Part shown: piece by piece, positions 21,446 through 31,507 of the stretch
How the letters are laid out: the number at the start of each line of letters is the position of its first letter
Numbering within the stretch: position 1 is the first letter of the stretch
NCBI GenBank assembly: GCA_032718475.1
Contig: JAUCBJ010009058.1
Location: forward strand, 1-64,000
Direction of reading: 5' to 3'
Length of the DNA: 64,000 bases
DNA from: Nemertoderma westbladi
Taxonomy: Eukaryota > Xenacoelomorpha > Nemertodermatida > Nemertodermatidae
Notes under the pieces: generated by a model
What the model was told of the DNA's origin: nothing
The model's input: only the letters and a program-made list of their open reading frames with translations
Database searches by the model: none
Program-made: the position numbers and the translations under genes

Positions 21446-23601
21446 ACACTATTCGGCAGAAAATCGGAAAAGGAACTTACGATTGTTTGGAGAAACGTAA
21501 ATTGCAACAACAAGTCCAAGCGGTGAAGGAATTAGCTTTACCCCAGTTCGATAGAGAAATACAAAATCTCGAGGAGGACATCGAACGTGGACGAACCTAC
21601 TCTTTACAAGAGTTCCTAGATGAGCGTCTACAACAACAAGCGGAGGAAAATCAGCTCGAGGAGAGACATATAGAACTAGATGAGAGAGAAGAAGCAGCTT
21701 TAGCTCAACCCGAAGCTCAAATCCTTATGACGGATCTCTACTCTAAAACCATCCTTCATCCCTCGATGGTTCCCCATTTCGGAGACAAACTCTTTGCGAC
21801 GGTACAACCCCAACCGGTTGATATCAACCTAAGATCTAGAGATCTTATCGCTGACGCTCCCATGTTGCAATATCCGCCCATCGAAGCCGCTCGTGTCGAT
21901 GGTATACTCGTTGAACCTCCGGACAATAGAGCGGATCTTGTCCGTCGCATGGTACACGATGTAAACATACGCGCTAGACCTTTACCGGACTCGTTTTATG
22001 GGATCAAAGATCATCCTTATTACGTCAACCTAACACAATATTACATGGTAAAACCGGAAGATCCTACACATAGTCTGAGGTTTCTGCCACTCATAAATCC
22101 TCTCGATCTTGTCGAACTCGAACAACTGCATAAACATCTGGATCAGTTAGTTAAAATAAACTCATTTCGAAAACCATACAATGTTTCCAGAATAGAGAAA
22201 GAAACAATACCTCCGTATAATCTTGATGGATTCATCAAAACTCGTTTAGTACACTGGAATCTTGACGTGTTATTCGAGGAGGAAAGAATACAACGATATG
22301 GAGATGTGGAAACATATACCACACAATATTTAAAGTATAGAGACCTACCTAATGCTAGCGAATGCGCTACCTTGTGGCATCCAGTGGGAATGACCCTCGA
22401 AAACGCCACTAAAGAGTGGAACGAGACTCTTAACGTTATCGAGATGTATGGAGTTGTCACTTATGACAACGAAGGTAGCGTTCCGGTTGGAGAACTGGGA
22501 ACTATGCGGATGATACACATACGAGGACTCGCTGGTTCTACCCACGTATTTACTCGAGCGTGTTCCGATGTGATTGATTATTCTTTTGAGACTCTTACTG
22601 AGACACAAAAGAAACTCCGACATGGACAATTCGAACTCGCGCAGCGTTATGTCACCGACACCGAGCGCAAACCAGCCATGGGTATCGATGGATCGATGTT
22701 ACCCCAGCCCGTGCTCGAGATGTTGTTTAACGAAAGAATCCTTAAAATCGGCTCAGCTGTTTATGGAGATCTACAAAACGACTTTCGGAATATGGAGAAC
22801 ATCCCATACCCTTTCGTGGATACTCAGCTGATTGCTCCCTGGGCAGAAGGCCGAGGTTTCTTCCGCACTATGTATGCAAATACACCCAGCGGCATTACTA
22901 AAGTACAACGAACCTCCATCGGACATCTTGCCTTTCAAGAATACGGATGGAATTTCAAGGTTGGAAATCCTATAAATTACCAACAAGTATATGGAGATCA
23001 TTATTCTCGTTTATACTTTGATGGACCATTGACCGCACCTGGCGCCGTGTATAGCTTTATGAGTGTTCCACATCGTCCCTCCTTAGCTATATACACGATC
23101 TTTGAAAACGCAGCACTTGCCGGTTGGCTCGCCGATGTGTGCAGTCGTACCATACGCGCCCATCCCTTAATACTTGGAACCAAACTCGCCAAGTTAGATG
23201 AACACAATAAATTCATCCGCTTCGAATGTTTCAGGCGCTTTCTGACTCCGTTCTGTAACGTTGATAGTCAGTTCAAGGACCGCGCTCTGACCAAACTCAG
23301 CCTAAGAGACTCAGCTGCAGAGAAGCTAAATAGCGCGGGATTTGCTCTCTTTCAGGACGTTTGTATACAGAACTTACATTCATCTGTTATACAAAGACCC
23401 CGAATACCCACAGGTTATTCTGTCGTGGAAGTTCAGACAGTGGGTCCGCTTGCGGAGACAGCAGCACCTACCTCAGCTATGCAATTGGAAGACGAACCAA
23501 TCTGCTTAGAGTCTGAAGCGATCCAGCCTACAGCGCCCCGGAGCAGCGATAACGATTACGTCTTGGAGTGGTATCAAGGTCCACAATGTCTCACCGCATA
23601 A
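21334..23601 (+). CDS. Second gene, segment 2 (unknown function)
   Basis: This frame is open from 21,334 to a TAA at 23,599-23,601, about 755 codons. The first ATG-like start is unclear; TTG at 21,487 is not a credible animal start, so translation probably continues from segment 1 by a frame change. The first about 130 residues are a coiled-coil-prone, Gln/Glu-rich region (KRKLQQQVQAVKEL; EERHIELDEREEAAL). The middle 500 residues form a globular-looking domain with many aromatic residues and no known catalytic motif. No membrane segment is visible. A structural, Gag-like role is possible by layout (helical front, globular middle, zinc knuckles after), but this is inference. Confidence 0.6.
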   Translation, partial: YHGSSRTVPPFNPHNRPGFTSIQPVTEVEESVVRNALDTIRQKIGKGTYDCLEKRKLQQQVQAVKELALPQFDREIQNLEEDIERGRTYSLQEFLDERLQQQAEENQLEERHIELDEREEAALAQPEAQILMTDLYSKTILHPSMVPHFGDKLFATVQPQPVDINLRSRDLIADAPMLQYPPIEAARVDGILVEPPDNRADLVRRMVHDVNIRARPLPDSFYGIKDHPYYVNLTQYYMVKPEDPTHSLRFLPLINPLDLVELEQLHKHLDQLVKINSFRKPYNVSRIEKETIPPYNLDGFIKTRLVHWNLDVLFEEERIQRYGDVETYTTQYLKYRDLPNASECATLWHPVGMTLENATKEWNETLNVIEMYGVVTYDNEGSVPVGELGTMRMIHIRGLAGSTHVFTRACSDVIDYSFETLTETQKKLRHGQFELAQRYVTDTERKPAMGIDGSMLPQPVLEMLFNERILKIGSAVYGDLQNDFRNMENIPYPFVDTQLIAPWAEGRGFFRTMYANTPSGITKVQRTSIGHLAFQEYGWNFKVGNPINYQQVYGDHYSRLYFDGPLTAPGAVYSFMSVPHRPSLAIYTIFENAALAGWLADVCSRTIRAHPLILGTKLAKLDEHNKFIRFECFRRFLTPFCNVDSQFKDRALTKLSLRDSAAEKLNSAGFALFQDVCIQNLHSSVIQRPRIPTGYSVVEVQTVGPLAETAAPTSAMQLEDEPICLESEAIQPTAPRSSDNDYVLEWYQGPQCLTA

Positions 23602-23673
23602 GATTATCGACACACCAACTATGTTTCTCGAAAACGTTGTCGATTATGCGCATCGAGAGACCATTTCACCCCT

Positions 23674-24567
23674 ATGGACTCAGACGTACCCTGCTCCTAT
23701 TTCCACGAACAGCCGATGATGGAGATCTATTGTGCGTATTGCAGACTTAATAACTCGCATATTTTTGCAGTCTGCCCCCAATTTATGACCCAATGCCACC
23801 ACTGCCAACTTAAAGGACATGCCAGTTATAATTGCCCCTTTAACCGCGATTTAGAAAGCGTAGGTGAGATGATTACCCTGCGCTACATCCGAGCTTGGGA
23901 AGCGAACGCGGATTTACATTGTGAGTCCCGCCATCGCTACTACCCTGGACGCTCTTACGAGGGAGTTTACGCGTTCCATCCTTATTTATTCGCGTCTGTG
24001 GAACAAAAAACACGCACACCGAGTTACGAACTAATGAAGCGTGTTGGTGAGTGTATTTCCACCAAATTTGTTCGAAAATATCTTAGGAACATCAATCCTA
24101 ACGATATTACTTCATATCATTTGATCAATTTCATCCGTCAAGACCCTGAGTATGGCGATTTATTTATCAACTCGCACCCTGAGTTACAGGAAGTATCTCG
24201 ACGGCCCTACGAATATCGAGCCCGAGAACGTGAGCTGGAAAGAACCATTAAACCAAGGAAGTTTCTCACCACTCACGGTCCACCTACCGCCATTGTCCAG
24301 ACGACCCGTCAAGGACCCGTAGGAGCTGCTGTCCTAAGACGCGCCCTAAAGGCCGTTAGACCTCGCTCCACTGAAGTTGATATCGATCAACCAGGTACCT
24401 CGACCGGCGGATATACCGATCGTAATCCTAAACCTTCTGATGCAATTGTATTGCACCCTTCACCCAGGAGTTACAGCCCTCCTAGTAAAGTGGCTCGCCC
24501 CAAAGAGAAAAGGACTCTTGCTAGCCTCAAAAAACTGCGTAAACGCCGTCTGCGTAAGAAAGACTAA
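23674..24567 (+). CDS. Second gene, segment 3: zinc-knuckle and basic tail
   Basis: This is in the same frame as segment 2, separated from it only by the TAA at 23,599. The frame is open from 23,602, and a C-x2-C pair at 23,638/23,647 lies before the first ATG at 23,674, so the region probably belonged to one protein with segment 2. Motifs are CAYCRLNNSHIFAVC (C-x2-C-x6-H-x4-C) and CHHCQLKGHASYNC (C-x2-C-x4-H-x4-C), which resemble the arrangement in the BEL/Pao Gag knuckles. The end is strongly basic (LKKLRKRRLRKKD), which fits nucleic-acid binding or nuclear import. Readthrough or a nonsense mutation would each explain the TAA. Confidence 0.6.
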   Translation: MDSDVPCSYFHEQPMMEIYCAYCRLNNSHIFAVCPQFMTQCHHCQLKGHASYNCPFNRDLESVGEMITLRYIRAWEANADLHCESRHRYYPGRSYEGVYAFHPYLFASVEQKTRTPSYELMKRVGECISTKFVRKYLRNINPNDITSYHLINFIRQDPEYGDLFINSHPELQEVSRRPYEYRARERELERTIKPRKFLTTHGPPTAIVQTTRQGPVGAAVLRRALKAVRPRSTEVDIDQPGTSTGGYTDRNPKPSDAIVLHPSPRSYSPPSKVARPKEKRTLASLKKLRKRRLRKKD

Positions 24568-24631
24568 CTGTTTAGAGTATTTTTATATTTTAGAAACTGT
24601 GATTTGTTATATTTTATAGACTTAAATCCCA

Positions 24632-24645
24632 TTTTCTGGGAGCGG
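24632..24645 (+). promoter_or_regulatory. Weak polypurine tract before the right LTR
   Basis: TTTTCTGGGAGCGG lies directly before the right LTR, where the plus-strand primer of LTR elements is expected. A very similar GGGAGCGGAG occurs at about 19,762, inside the spacer. The tract is short, so the call is tentative. Confidence 0.35.
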
Positions 24646-25834
24646 TGTAAAGGCTTTTGCGTAATTAGCCGGTTATTTTCCCCGTAAAGTACTCTGTAGT
24701 TGGTTTAACAGGCATAAAAGGCCGTGTCCTTACTGTACTGTTGTTTTAGAGGACATAAAAGCCATTTCTTCTGTATGTGTACTTTAGCGGACATAATTAG
24801 CAATTTTATGACGCAATGCGCCAAATCCTCTGGAAACAGTGTAGCTACCATGACGACGGCTAACAGCTGATGCTGTATACGTGGAGCTTTTCTTTGTTCT
24901 CTGTTCCTTCTTTGTTCGGTCGACCAATCAGAGCGTTTTTTGCCTCTGCGTTAGAGATTGTATATAGAAACTCGTGGAGTTGAGTCAGTATGTGATTTTG
25001 TCCACAGCCTACAACACTGGCTTTGGAACCTCCGTGTTTCAGTCTTTGGCCCAACATTAGTAGGCTTAATTATAGAACGTATATCTGTTATCATACCAAA
25101 TCATATCTCATACCAATTCGCATGTTTACAATCATAACTGCATTCATAACCATTCACACCTTAAACTTTGTACTGCTATTTACTGTCGGTTATTCATTAT
25201 ATTTGTTGATGGAATATTATATTTGGAATACTGATAAATAATCAGACACCCCAATCTTCTTGATATACTAAAGGTTAGAGAGACCGGTTACATATAACGA
25301 TTGCGACTTACATTAAGTGGTTTGAAGTGAATCTAATGCTATTTTATAGGCCCTACATGTATTGTCTGTTGTTCTCTTTATATGTGACTAAAATTAGTGA
25401 AGGTCGGCAGATCAGTGTGCAGCATTGTGCAGTATTGTGTATGATTGTGACTGATAACAAAGCATCTCCTAAAGAATGCGCCATATACGTGAATCTATAG
25501 CCATCCTGTTGTGTCTAGTTTAAGTCATAACTCTGTCTACATATTTAGAGCGCCACGTCCTAAAGGAACTGTTAATATTTCCCGAAAGTGAATAATATTT
25601 GTCAGAGATTATATATATTGCGACCAGTCAAATAATACAGTAGGCCTACCCCGCAATACGGTTAGGCTTCCGAATCCAGTCTCCCGGGTATATCCAGCGG
25701 GTGAATGATCGCGCATAGACTGGCTTCGGCTAATGTAGTGTATCAAATACTTGTCATAGGCTAAAGACGATCTATTATCTAGAAGACATCCCAATTTGGC
25801 AGGTTAAACTGCTAAAGGTCTGAAAGCGCGAACA
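24646..25834 (+). repeat. Right LTR
   Basis: It is the same length as the left LTR and differs from it at about eight sites, for example near 25,017, 25,049, 25,433, 25,507 and 25,630-25,651. TG...CA ends are intact. Confidence 0.95.
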
Positions 25835-25839
25835 CAAAA
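25835..25839. repeat. Right target-site duplication (CAAAA)
   Basis: This is the direct repeat of 10,551-10,555 and marks the right insertion edge. Confidence 0.9.
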
Positions 25840-26926
25840 CATTATTTTTTAATTTTACAGTTTTCTTATGCTTCAATTGCTTTTGTGAATTATTTACATT
25901 TTTGAATAGATATAAAATGTCAAATAACCTATTACAAGGTCTTAAAGTTAATAAATTGTCGTAGATTTATCAATATGAATATTCTATTTTGTCTGAAAAT
26001 AAGATAAATTATATTAATCTAACTAATCGAATTCGAATATGTGGGTCATCACCAAAATATATTAAGGATACTCTCATATCACTATGGATTAAATATTTTC
26101 ATATATACACTGCTGTTTCCTGTTCTAAATGTATAGGGTATTGTAGGTGTAGGCCTGTAGAATGTAGGGATTGGATAAGGTACCCCCCCCCCCCCCCCAC
26201 CCCCCTCCCATCTACACAGAACATGCACACACATGCACAGTGCTGTGATTGGTCAGACTCACGTTCTAGTTATATATTATAATTTGCTTTGATAAATTTA
26301 TAATTACTTTCTATATTTACATGACATACTGTTTACAATTACCAAGTGCCTAATTAAAACTTTACATTCATAGAAAGATTTGGCTTATTAAGTGATACTT
26401 TACATATCTTGGCAAGTACTTGTTAAGAAGATAGCAAGTAGACTTTACAAGTACTTAGTATGTGTAGCAGGGATTTTCAACAGTTTTCAACATTTTAAAG
26501 ATTTGAAGCTATGATACCTCCAGTGACCAGGGCGCGCACCAGTTTTCGTAAAATAATGTTAACAATATAAGTTCTGAATATCATTCTGGCCAAAAATCCC
26601 TCCCTTGCGACGAACAATGATACGTCCCATAATCTTATAATAGCTCATAAAAACAGGACGTCATTTTCACCATTTATTATAAAATACATATAGCTCAGCT
26701 TTTTTTTCCATAACTTTTTTTTACCAAAGAGCTATAACACTATGCAGCATAAAAAAGCACATAAAATTCCGAATAATGGAAGTTGATTGTCAAACTCATT
26801 TTTCGAGGAGTTGGAATTTTACATATATTTAGTCTAAAAAAAGATTATATCGTAAAGAAACATTTTTTTGTGGCGATTACATGATACTTGATTTAAATTA
26901 AATTTTAGAATACAAAGTAAACCAAC
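25840..26926. other. Intronic non-coding sequence
   Basis: This is the ABCC intron between its first exon and the LTR element. A run of 16 C lies at 26,183-26,198. No exon or known repeat was recognised. Confidence 0.45.
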
Positions 26927-27103
26927 CTGGACTTTGATGCTTCCAAGTAGACTCTTATATTGATGATCGGCTGTTAAATTATCCGGAAGTGGTGCAAACA
27001 AGTCATCACTGGTAATTCGTCTTTTTGATTGAATTCGCAGAAAAGGAAGAATGTAGAAATAGAATCCACGTAATAGCGGATTCGTGTTTATATACGGGTT
27101 CAT
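26927..27103 (-). CDS. ABCC (MRP4-like) transporter, first coding exon
   Basis: ATG at 27,103 opens 59 codons ending at a CAG|GTTGGT splice donor. The peptide has the family N-terminal pattern: NPLLRGFYFYILPFLRI corresponds to the NP...FFWWLNPLF-type start, KRRITSDDLFAPLPDN matches the KR-x-L-x-x-DD-x-x-LP-x-D block, and then comes a short LLG segment. It ends in phase 0, matching the phase-0 start of the 3.6-kb exon at 7,049 on the same strand. Family alignment predicts about 20-25 more residues between the two exons, so either a small exon in the intron was missed or lost, or the two exons splice directly. Confidence 0.75.
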
Positions 27104-27286
27104 TGTTTATCGTGGAAAGGTAAGCTTTATTCAGTACATAAATCGGTGGTGCAAGAAATGGTGGATAACGACAATGTACGTATGTAACTTATGTAATGAA
27201 TATTATATATGACACGTAATATTTGGTTCGATTTCATTCTTGAATAACTCGATGTGAAATTTGAACGACCATTAAAAAGCGCATTA

Positions 27287-27776
27287 CTTTTTTGTTTTAT
27301 GCTAGATTGACAAAGCTATAATAAAACGTTGCTAACACATTTTGTAATAAATAATTTATTGGTTGAAAAAGTACGTCATTGTTAAATAAAATATTATATT
27401 GTAAACAGCACAGTTGAATACTGGTTGGTAATAAACCAGGGAATTCGATGAAAACTTGTAAAATTCAAAAATATGTACTTGGAAACTAAAATAATCGACT
27501 ATCATCATCTAAGTATACTTTCTGGCTTTTAGAAGACGAAGAACTCGTATTGTCGTTTATAATCGTTCAAGTTTTGTGGAGGACACCATGTATAACTTAA
27601 AAGATTAGTAAATACCGGTATCAACTTATACAACAACAGATTGAAACATTCATTATTTATGTAAATCTTGATATTGATAATCAGTTAATAATGTAAATCA
27701 GTTTGAAACAATATCCTTAAATCCTTTTCAACCTACTACAAACACAACATGTTGAGTAGGCCTATAAAGTACCGGT
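27287..27776 (+). repeat. Dispersed repeat family R1, copy 1
   Basis: It starts near TTTTATGCTAGATTGACAAA and includes ATAATCGACTATCATCATCT and GTGGAGGACACCATGTATAA. The whole span also matches 43,571-43,929, and its second half matches 28,357-28,658. The class is not recognised. Confidence 0.75.
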
Positions 27777-28356
27777 GTAATATGTTAGGAGATTCCATGT
27801 CAAAGGTCCCCAAGAAACTGTATGATTCAGTTCAGTTTATGGGCAGAACCAGAATTGATGATGAATAGCATCAATGGTTGAAAATAGATTAATAATTATA
27901 ATTATTTATGTGGTACAATTCAGCTAAAATAGACATTCCCCAATATGTCAGATATATAATCATATAAGATCAATAAATTTCCAATTTCGGCTTCAAATAT
28001 TGAAATATTAATTAATCGGTAGAGAAACGTATGATAAGTCTAAAGACTTCGGGATCTAACGAACTCTAAAGAACTTCTAACAACTTTCTCCGCCAGTTTA
28101 AGTTGATGGTGGAAACTCTATCGCGAATAGGTTTGCTGTACTTTTCGAAAATTTAATTTAGCGCATATATATTGCCTATTAAATATTAGTTTGTATCAGT
28201 TTTAATCATTAGAAACATTAGCGAAATATACGCAACATTAAAATAAAGTTATAAAATTGGTTGGTTATATTATATGGTTATAATTTAAAGTAAAATAACG
28301 TTAATATGTTATGAGTCATACATACGTAATAAATGTAATATATACTGGGATAACAT
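27777..28356. other. Spacer between two R1 copies
   Basis: AT-rich, no gene seen. The flanking R1 copies in the same orientation resemble the ends of a small repeat-bounded element, but they lack TG...CA ends. Confidence 0.35.
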
Positions 28357-28658
28357 GGAAACTAAAATAATCGACTATCATCATCTAAGTTTACTTTCTG
28401 GCTTTTAGCAGACGAAGAACTCGTATTGTCGTTTATAATCGTTCAAGTTTTGTGGAGGACACCATGTATAACTTAAAAGATTAGTAAATACCGGTAGGCC
28501 TATCAACTTATACAACAACAGATTGAAACATTCATTATTTATGTAAATCTTGATATTGATAATCAGTTAATAATGTAAATCAGTTTGAAACAATATCCTT
28601 AAATCCTTTTCAACCTACCACGACTACCTCATGTTGAGTAGGCCTATAAAGTACCGGT
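28357..28658 (+). repeat. Dispersed repeat family R1, copy 2
   Basis: A near-identical repeat of 27,481-27,776, ending at GCCTATAAAGTACCGGT. The sequence before it (CTGGGATAACAT) matches copy 3 at about 43,785. Confidence 0.8.
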
Positions 28659-28712
28659 AGTTGCATAAAGGACGAAAGGACCCCTTAGAAATATGCCGCC
28701 AAGCTTTATTAC

Positions 28713-29042
28713 AGGAAGGGATCTAGGGGTCTTAGCCTCGAATGATAAGTTTATTTTACCGAAAATAACTTATCTTTTATTGGCGCAATTGTAGGACTAA
28801 TCCCATCACATGCGTACTTTTTAACCGTGTAGTGTACAAATTTAGGAATCGCGTAATTTTTATTGAAATTAATATCACATATCACTCCAAAATAAAAATT
28901 ACGCGATTCCTAAATTTGTACACTAACCGGTTAAAAAGTACGCATGTGATGGGATTAGTCTTACAATTACGCCAATAAAAGATAGTTATTTTCGGTAAAA
29001 TAAACTTATCATTCGAGTTTAAGACCCCTAGATCCCTTCCTA
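28713..29042. repeat. Long foldback element, about 150-bp inverted arms
   Basis: 28,713-28,866 is nearly the reverse complement of 28,890-29,042 (GGAAGGGATCTAGGGG at the outer edge, TTAGGAATCGCGTAATTTTT near the centre), with a loop of about 25 bp. The direct repeat GCCAAGCTTTAT lies at about 28,697 and 29,083. It is palindromic enough to form a hairpin, as in MITE or foldback elements. Confidence 0.85.
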
Positions 29043-29949
29043 AAATAAATGTATAATAACAAATACGTCGAATGTTACTGCCAAGCTTTATGGGTAATCC
29101 TGTATGTTATATTTAACAATTACCTGTATACATTGTTTGGTGTATTTGTGAAGGTTTTTACATAATATACAGTATATCTAATATATATAAATCTGCTCAG
29201 TTTGTATGTAAATTTGTATGTATGTATGTCCATCGATACACGTCGTCAGATTGGCTCATTCGATGCGTATTAACACGATGCAGACAGCTGTCACTGTCTC
29301 CGGGTTTTATTTTACACGTTTGTTTGCGTGAATGCGTATTTTGTGTTCGTTCGGGCGAAATTTATCGAATTATTTCGGTCTTCTATCGGTAATTAATGAT
29401 TTAGAGGGGTAACATTTATCCCATCTGGTATAAAATTTACATCGGGTAGATTCGCCATGTCCCATTCTCACAAAGTTTTTATTTTATTCGAGTGTTTAAT
29501 ATAAATATGTATGATTATTTATTGATTAAAAATCAAATAGTGTATAAATATGTCATATTCGCCAAGCACAATCGAATTGGCCTATTGGCAGTGAATATGG
29601 AAGGATTTTTTCTGTATCATAGCAACGTTAAGGTAATTATTGAACTCGCAGCTAGCTGGGCACAGATAAGGAGCAAGCCAGGCTGGAGTGTTGATTGGGG
29701 TGGGTTTGGGTTGTCTGTTGCGAACTGCTCAAGTGTAATTCTGCTTTCTCAATCATTTGCTGCATGGAAGGAGAGGTTTATAACATTTTAGCTATTTTAT
29801 TGTTTTACTGTAGTAAAGTGATTATTTCTGTAGGCCTTTTTACTGTATTATTATTATTTTATCTAATCTAATATACCGGTATATAAAAATCAATTGTCTG
29901 TATGTCTGTTTGTCATCGGCTATACAATCAAACCCATCTCGATGAAATC
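29043..29949. other. Non-coding, possible mobile-element ends
   Basis: 29,188-29,235 and 29,871-29,910 both have an ATATATAAA stretch followed by TGTATGTNNGTTTGT-like sequence, a look often found at edges of non-autonomous elements. A 99-codon frame at 29,492-29,791 resembles nothing known. No gene is called. Confidence 0.35.
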
Positions 29950-30720
29950 TTGCTTGCTATAGCTCGTTAGAAAGGTCTCACCCTAACTCGTTGCTACGTA
30001 ATATTCAGAGCCATCTGAAGTTCCACCATCTGCCGCTAGAGGGTGAATTGTCTTAATTGAAAATCTTCTCTAACTTTGTTATTTACAATCCGTTTAAGAT
30101 AAAACTTTGCAGGTGTCTATTTTAGCAAAGGCTGCATTTTTACAGAGACGCAGAGAAATCTGCATTTCTCCAGTCTGCCGCTAGATGGCGAAATCACTGA
30201 AAGTGACCACCTTCTCAAATTTTGTTATTTACAATCCGTTTAGACTGGAACTTGGTATGCATATATTACAGCATAGCCTGTACCTTTACGGAGTCTTAGA
30301 GTCGTATACAGTTCCCCCGTCTGCCGCTAGAGGGCGAATTGTCTGGTAGTGAAAACCTGATCTCATTTGGTTGTTTTTAATTCTTTTCAGCTGAAACTTT
30401 GGTAGGTATCTACTACAGCATAGGCTCAATCTTTACGGAGTCACTGAGTCGTCTATAGTTCCCCAGTCTTCAGCTAGAGGGCGAAATGTCTGAAAGTGAA
30501 CATTTTCTCAAAATTTTGTTATTTACATCTGTTTAAGCTGGAACTTGACAAGCAGGCATCTTACTTCACTTCACCATAAACTCCATCTTTACAGAACTGC
30601 AGCGCCATCTGCATTTCACCAGTCGCAGTCTGCAGGTAGAGGGTAAAATGTCCGAAAGTGATCATTTTCTCGAAATTAGGTTATTTACAATAAGCTGAAG
30701 CTAAAGTTGAAACTTGACAG
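29950..30720 (+). repeat. Five tandem units of about 146 bp with CTCF-like motifs
   Basis: Landmarks CTGCCGCTAGAGGG and variants occur at 30,030, 30,175, 30,321, 30,468 and 30,630, so units are 145-162 bp. Each unit also has a TTTGTTATTTACAATCCGTTT-like part and a TTTACAGAG/TTTACGGAG part. Units have diverged by substitution and small indels. Confidence 0.8.
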
Positions 30721-31507
30721 TTATCTCCTATGGGGTGGTGTTTTATTTTATGATGGTGTCTGTTTCGTTGTAGTTCTCCAATCTGCGACACATTTCTCAA
30801 CACATTTTCATACTGTATATCCTCTGCACGATCCTCTGCACAGGCTTTCTAGTATATCTATAAATCTATTTATCTATCTATGTTGCCATGCTAGAACTAG
30901 AAGATTACATGTCAACGACTTCCCAGGATCAAAAGTACCATAGTACTGTAAGCATGGGAGTATATAGTAAATGTTTCTGGTGATTTGGTTGGAAATTTTA
31001 TTGTGATAAATAATCCGACTGATGATGCCCAGCTTGAATCATTGAAAGGATTTTGTGTCATTAAAATAAGTGTCACCAGGAACGGTTAAGACAATTAATC
31101 CGGTTGCTTCAATAGTAATAAATTGAGTTGAAAATAAACACTACAGTAGTATATGTTTCCATTACAATTAAACTTACATCACCGGAATCCCCATCAGATG
31201 GCGCGCACTTTTATTACAATTTTTATTTCATTCAAACCTCACATATTTTTGAGTGTAGTTATTGAATGTATTTGGCTGGAAGTTAAATTTTATACATCCA
31301 TTGCTATTGTTTTTTTAGATATATTAAAATACAACCAGAAATTTAAGATGTTGTGAGGGCCCGGGGTCATTTTAGAAATTTTGTTGTAATTCATCTGTAT
31401 CTTTGAGTCAGGTTTGTTGGGAAAACCGAGATTTCGGGACTTTTCCTAAAATTTAATGAGCTATCCAACAGAGCAAACGTCAGCGTCTTTGGTAATGTTA
31501 GTATTCG
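30721..31507. other. Non-coding flank of the 41-bp array
   Basis: No gene seen. It includes TTAA at 31,343 and GGGCCCGGGG at 31,357-31,366 followed by TCATTTTAGAA. An inverted, C-expanded version lies on the other side of the array (36,800-36,846). Confidence 0.4.

Larger units (their letters stand above)
10556..25834 (+). mobile_element. Complete LTR element, BEL/Pao-like, lacking RT and integrase
   Basis: The element is 15,279 bp. It has two 1,189-bp LTRs that begin TGTAAAGG and end GCGCGAACA, flanked by the direct repeat CAAAA. The left and right LTRs differ at about eight positions by eye, so insertion is recent. The interior has a 2.4-kb leader, a 1,550-codon Gag-protease frame, a 1.6-kb spacer, and a second gene in three open segments. 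BEL/Pao affinity rests on the Gag knuckle arrangement, the DSG protease that follows it, and a WRHxPxxxNxAxxASR plus EWP remnant that normally lies after RNase H. No RT, RNase H or integrase core is present, so movement would need enzymes supplied by a related element. It sits inside the ABCC intron, opposite to that gene. Confidence 0.92.

Noticed and set aside
24860..25241. Two short frames in the right LTR (65 and 72 codons)
   Set aside because: Both are in LTR sequence with no recognised protein feature and overlap the core promoter region.
27777..28356. A small LTR-type element bounded by the two R1 copies
   Set aside because: The R1 copies lack TG...CA ends and target duplications, and a third R1 copy extends well beyond the shared block.
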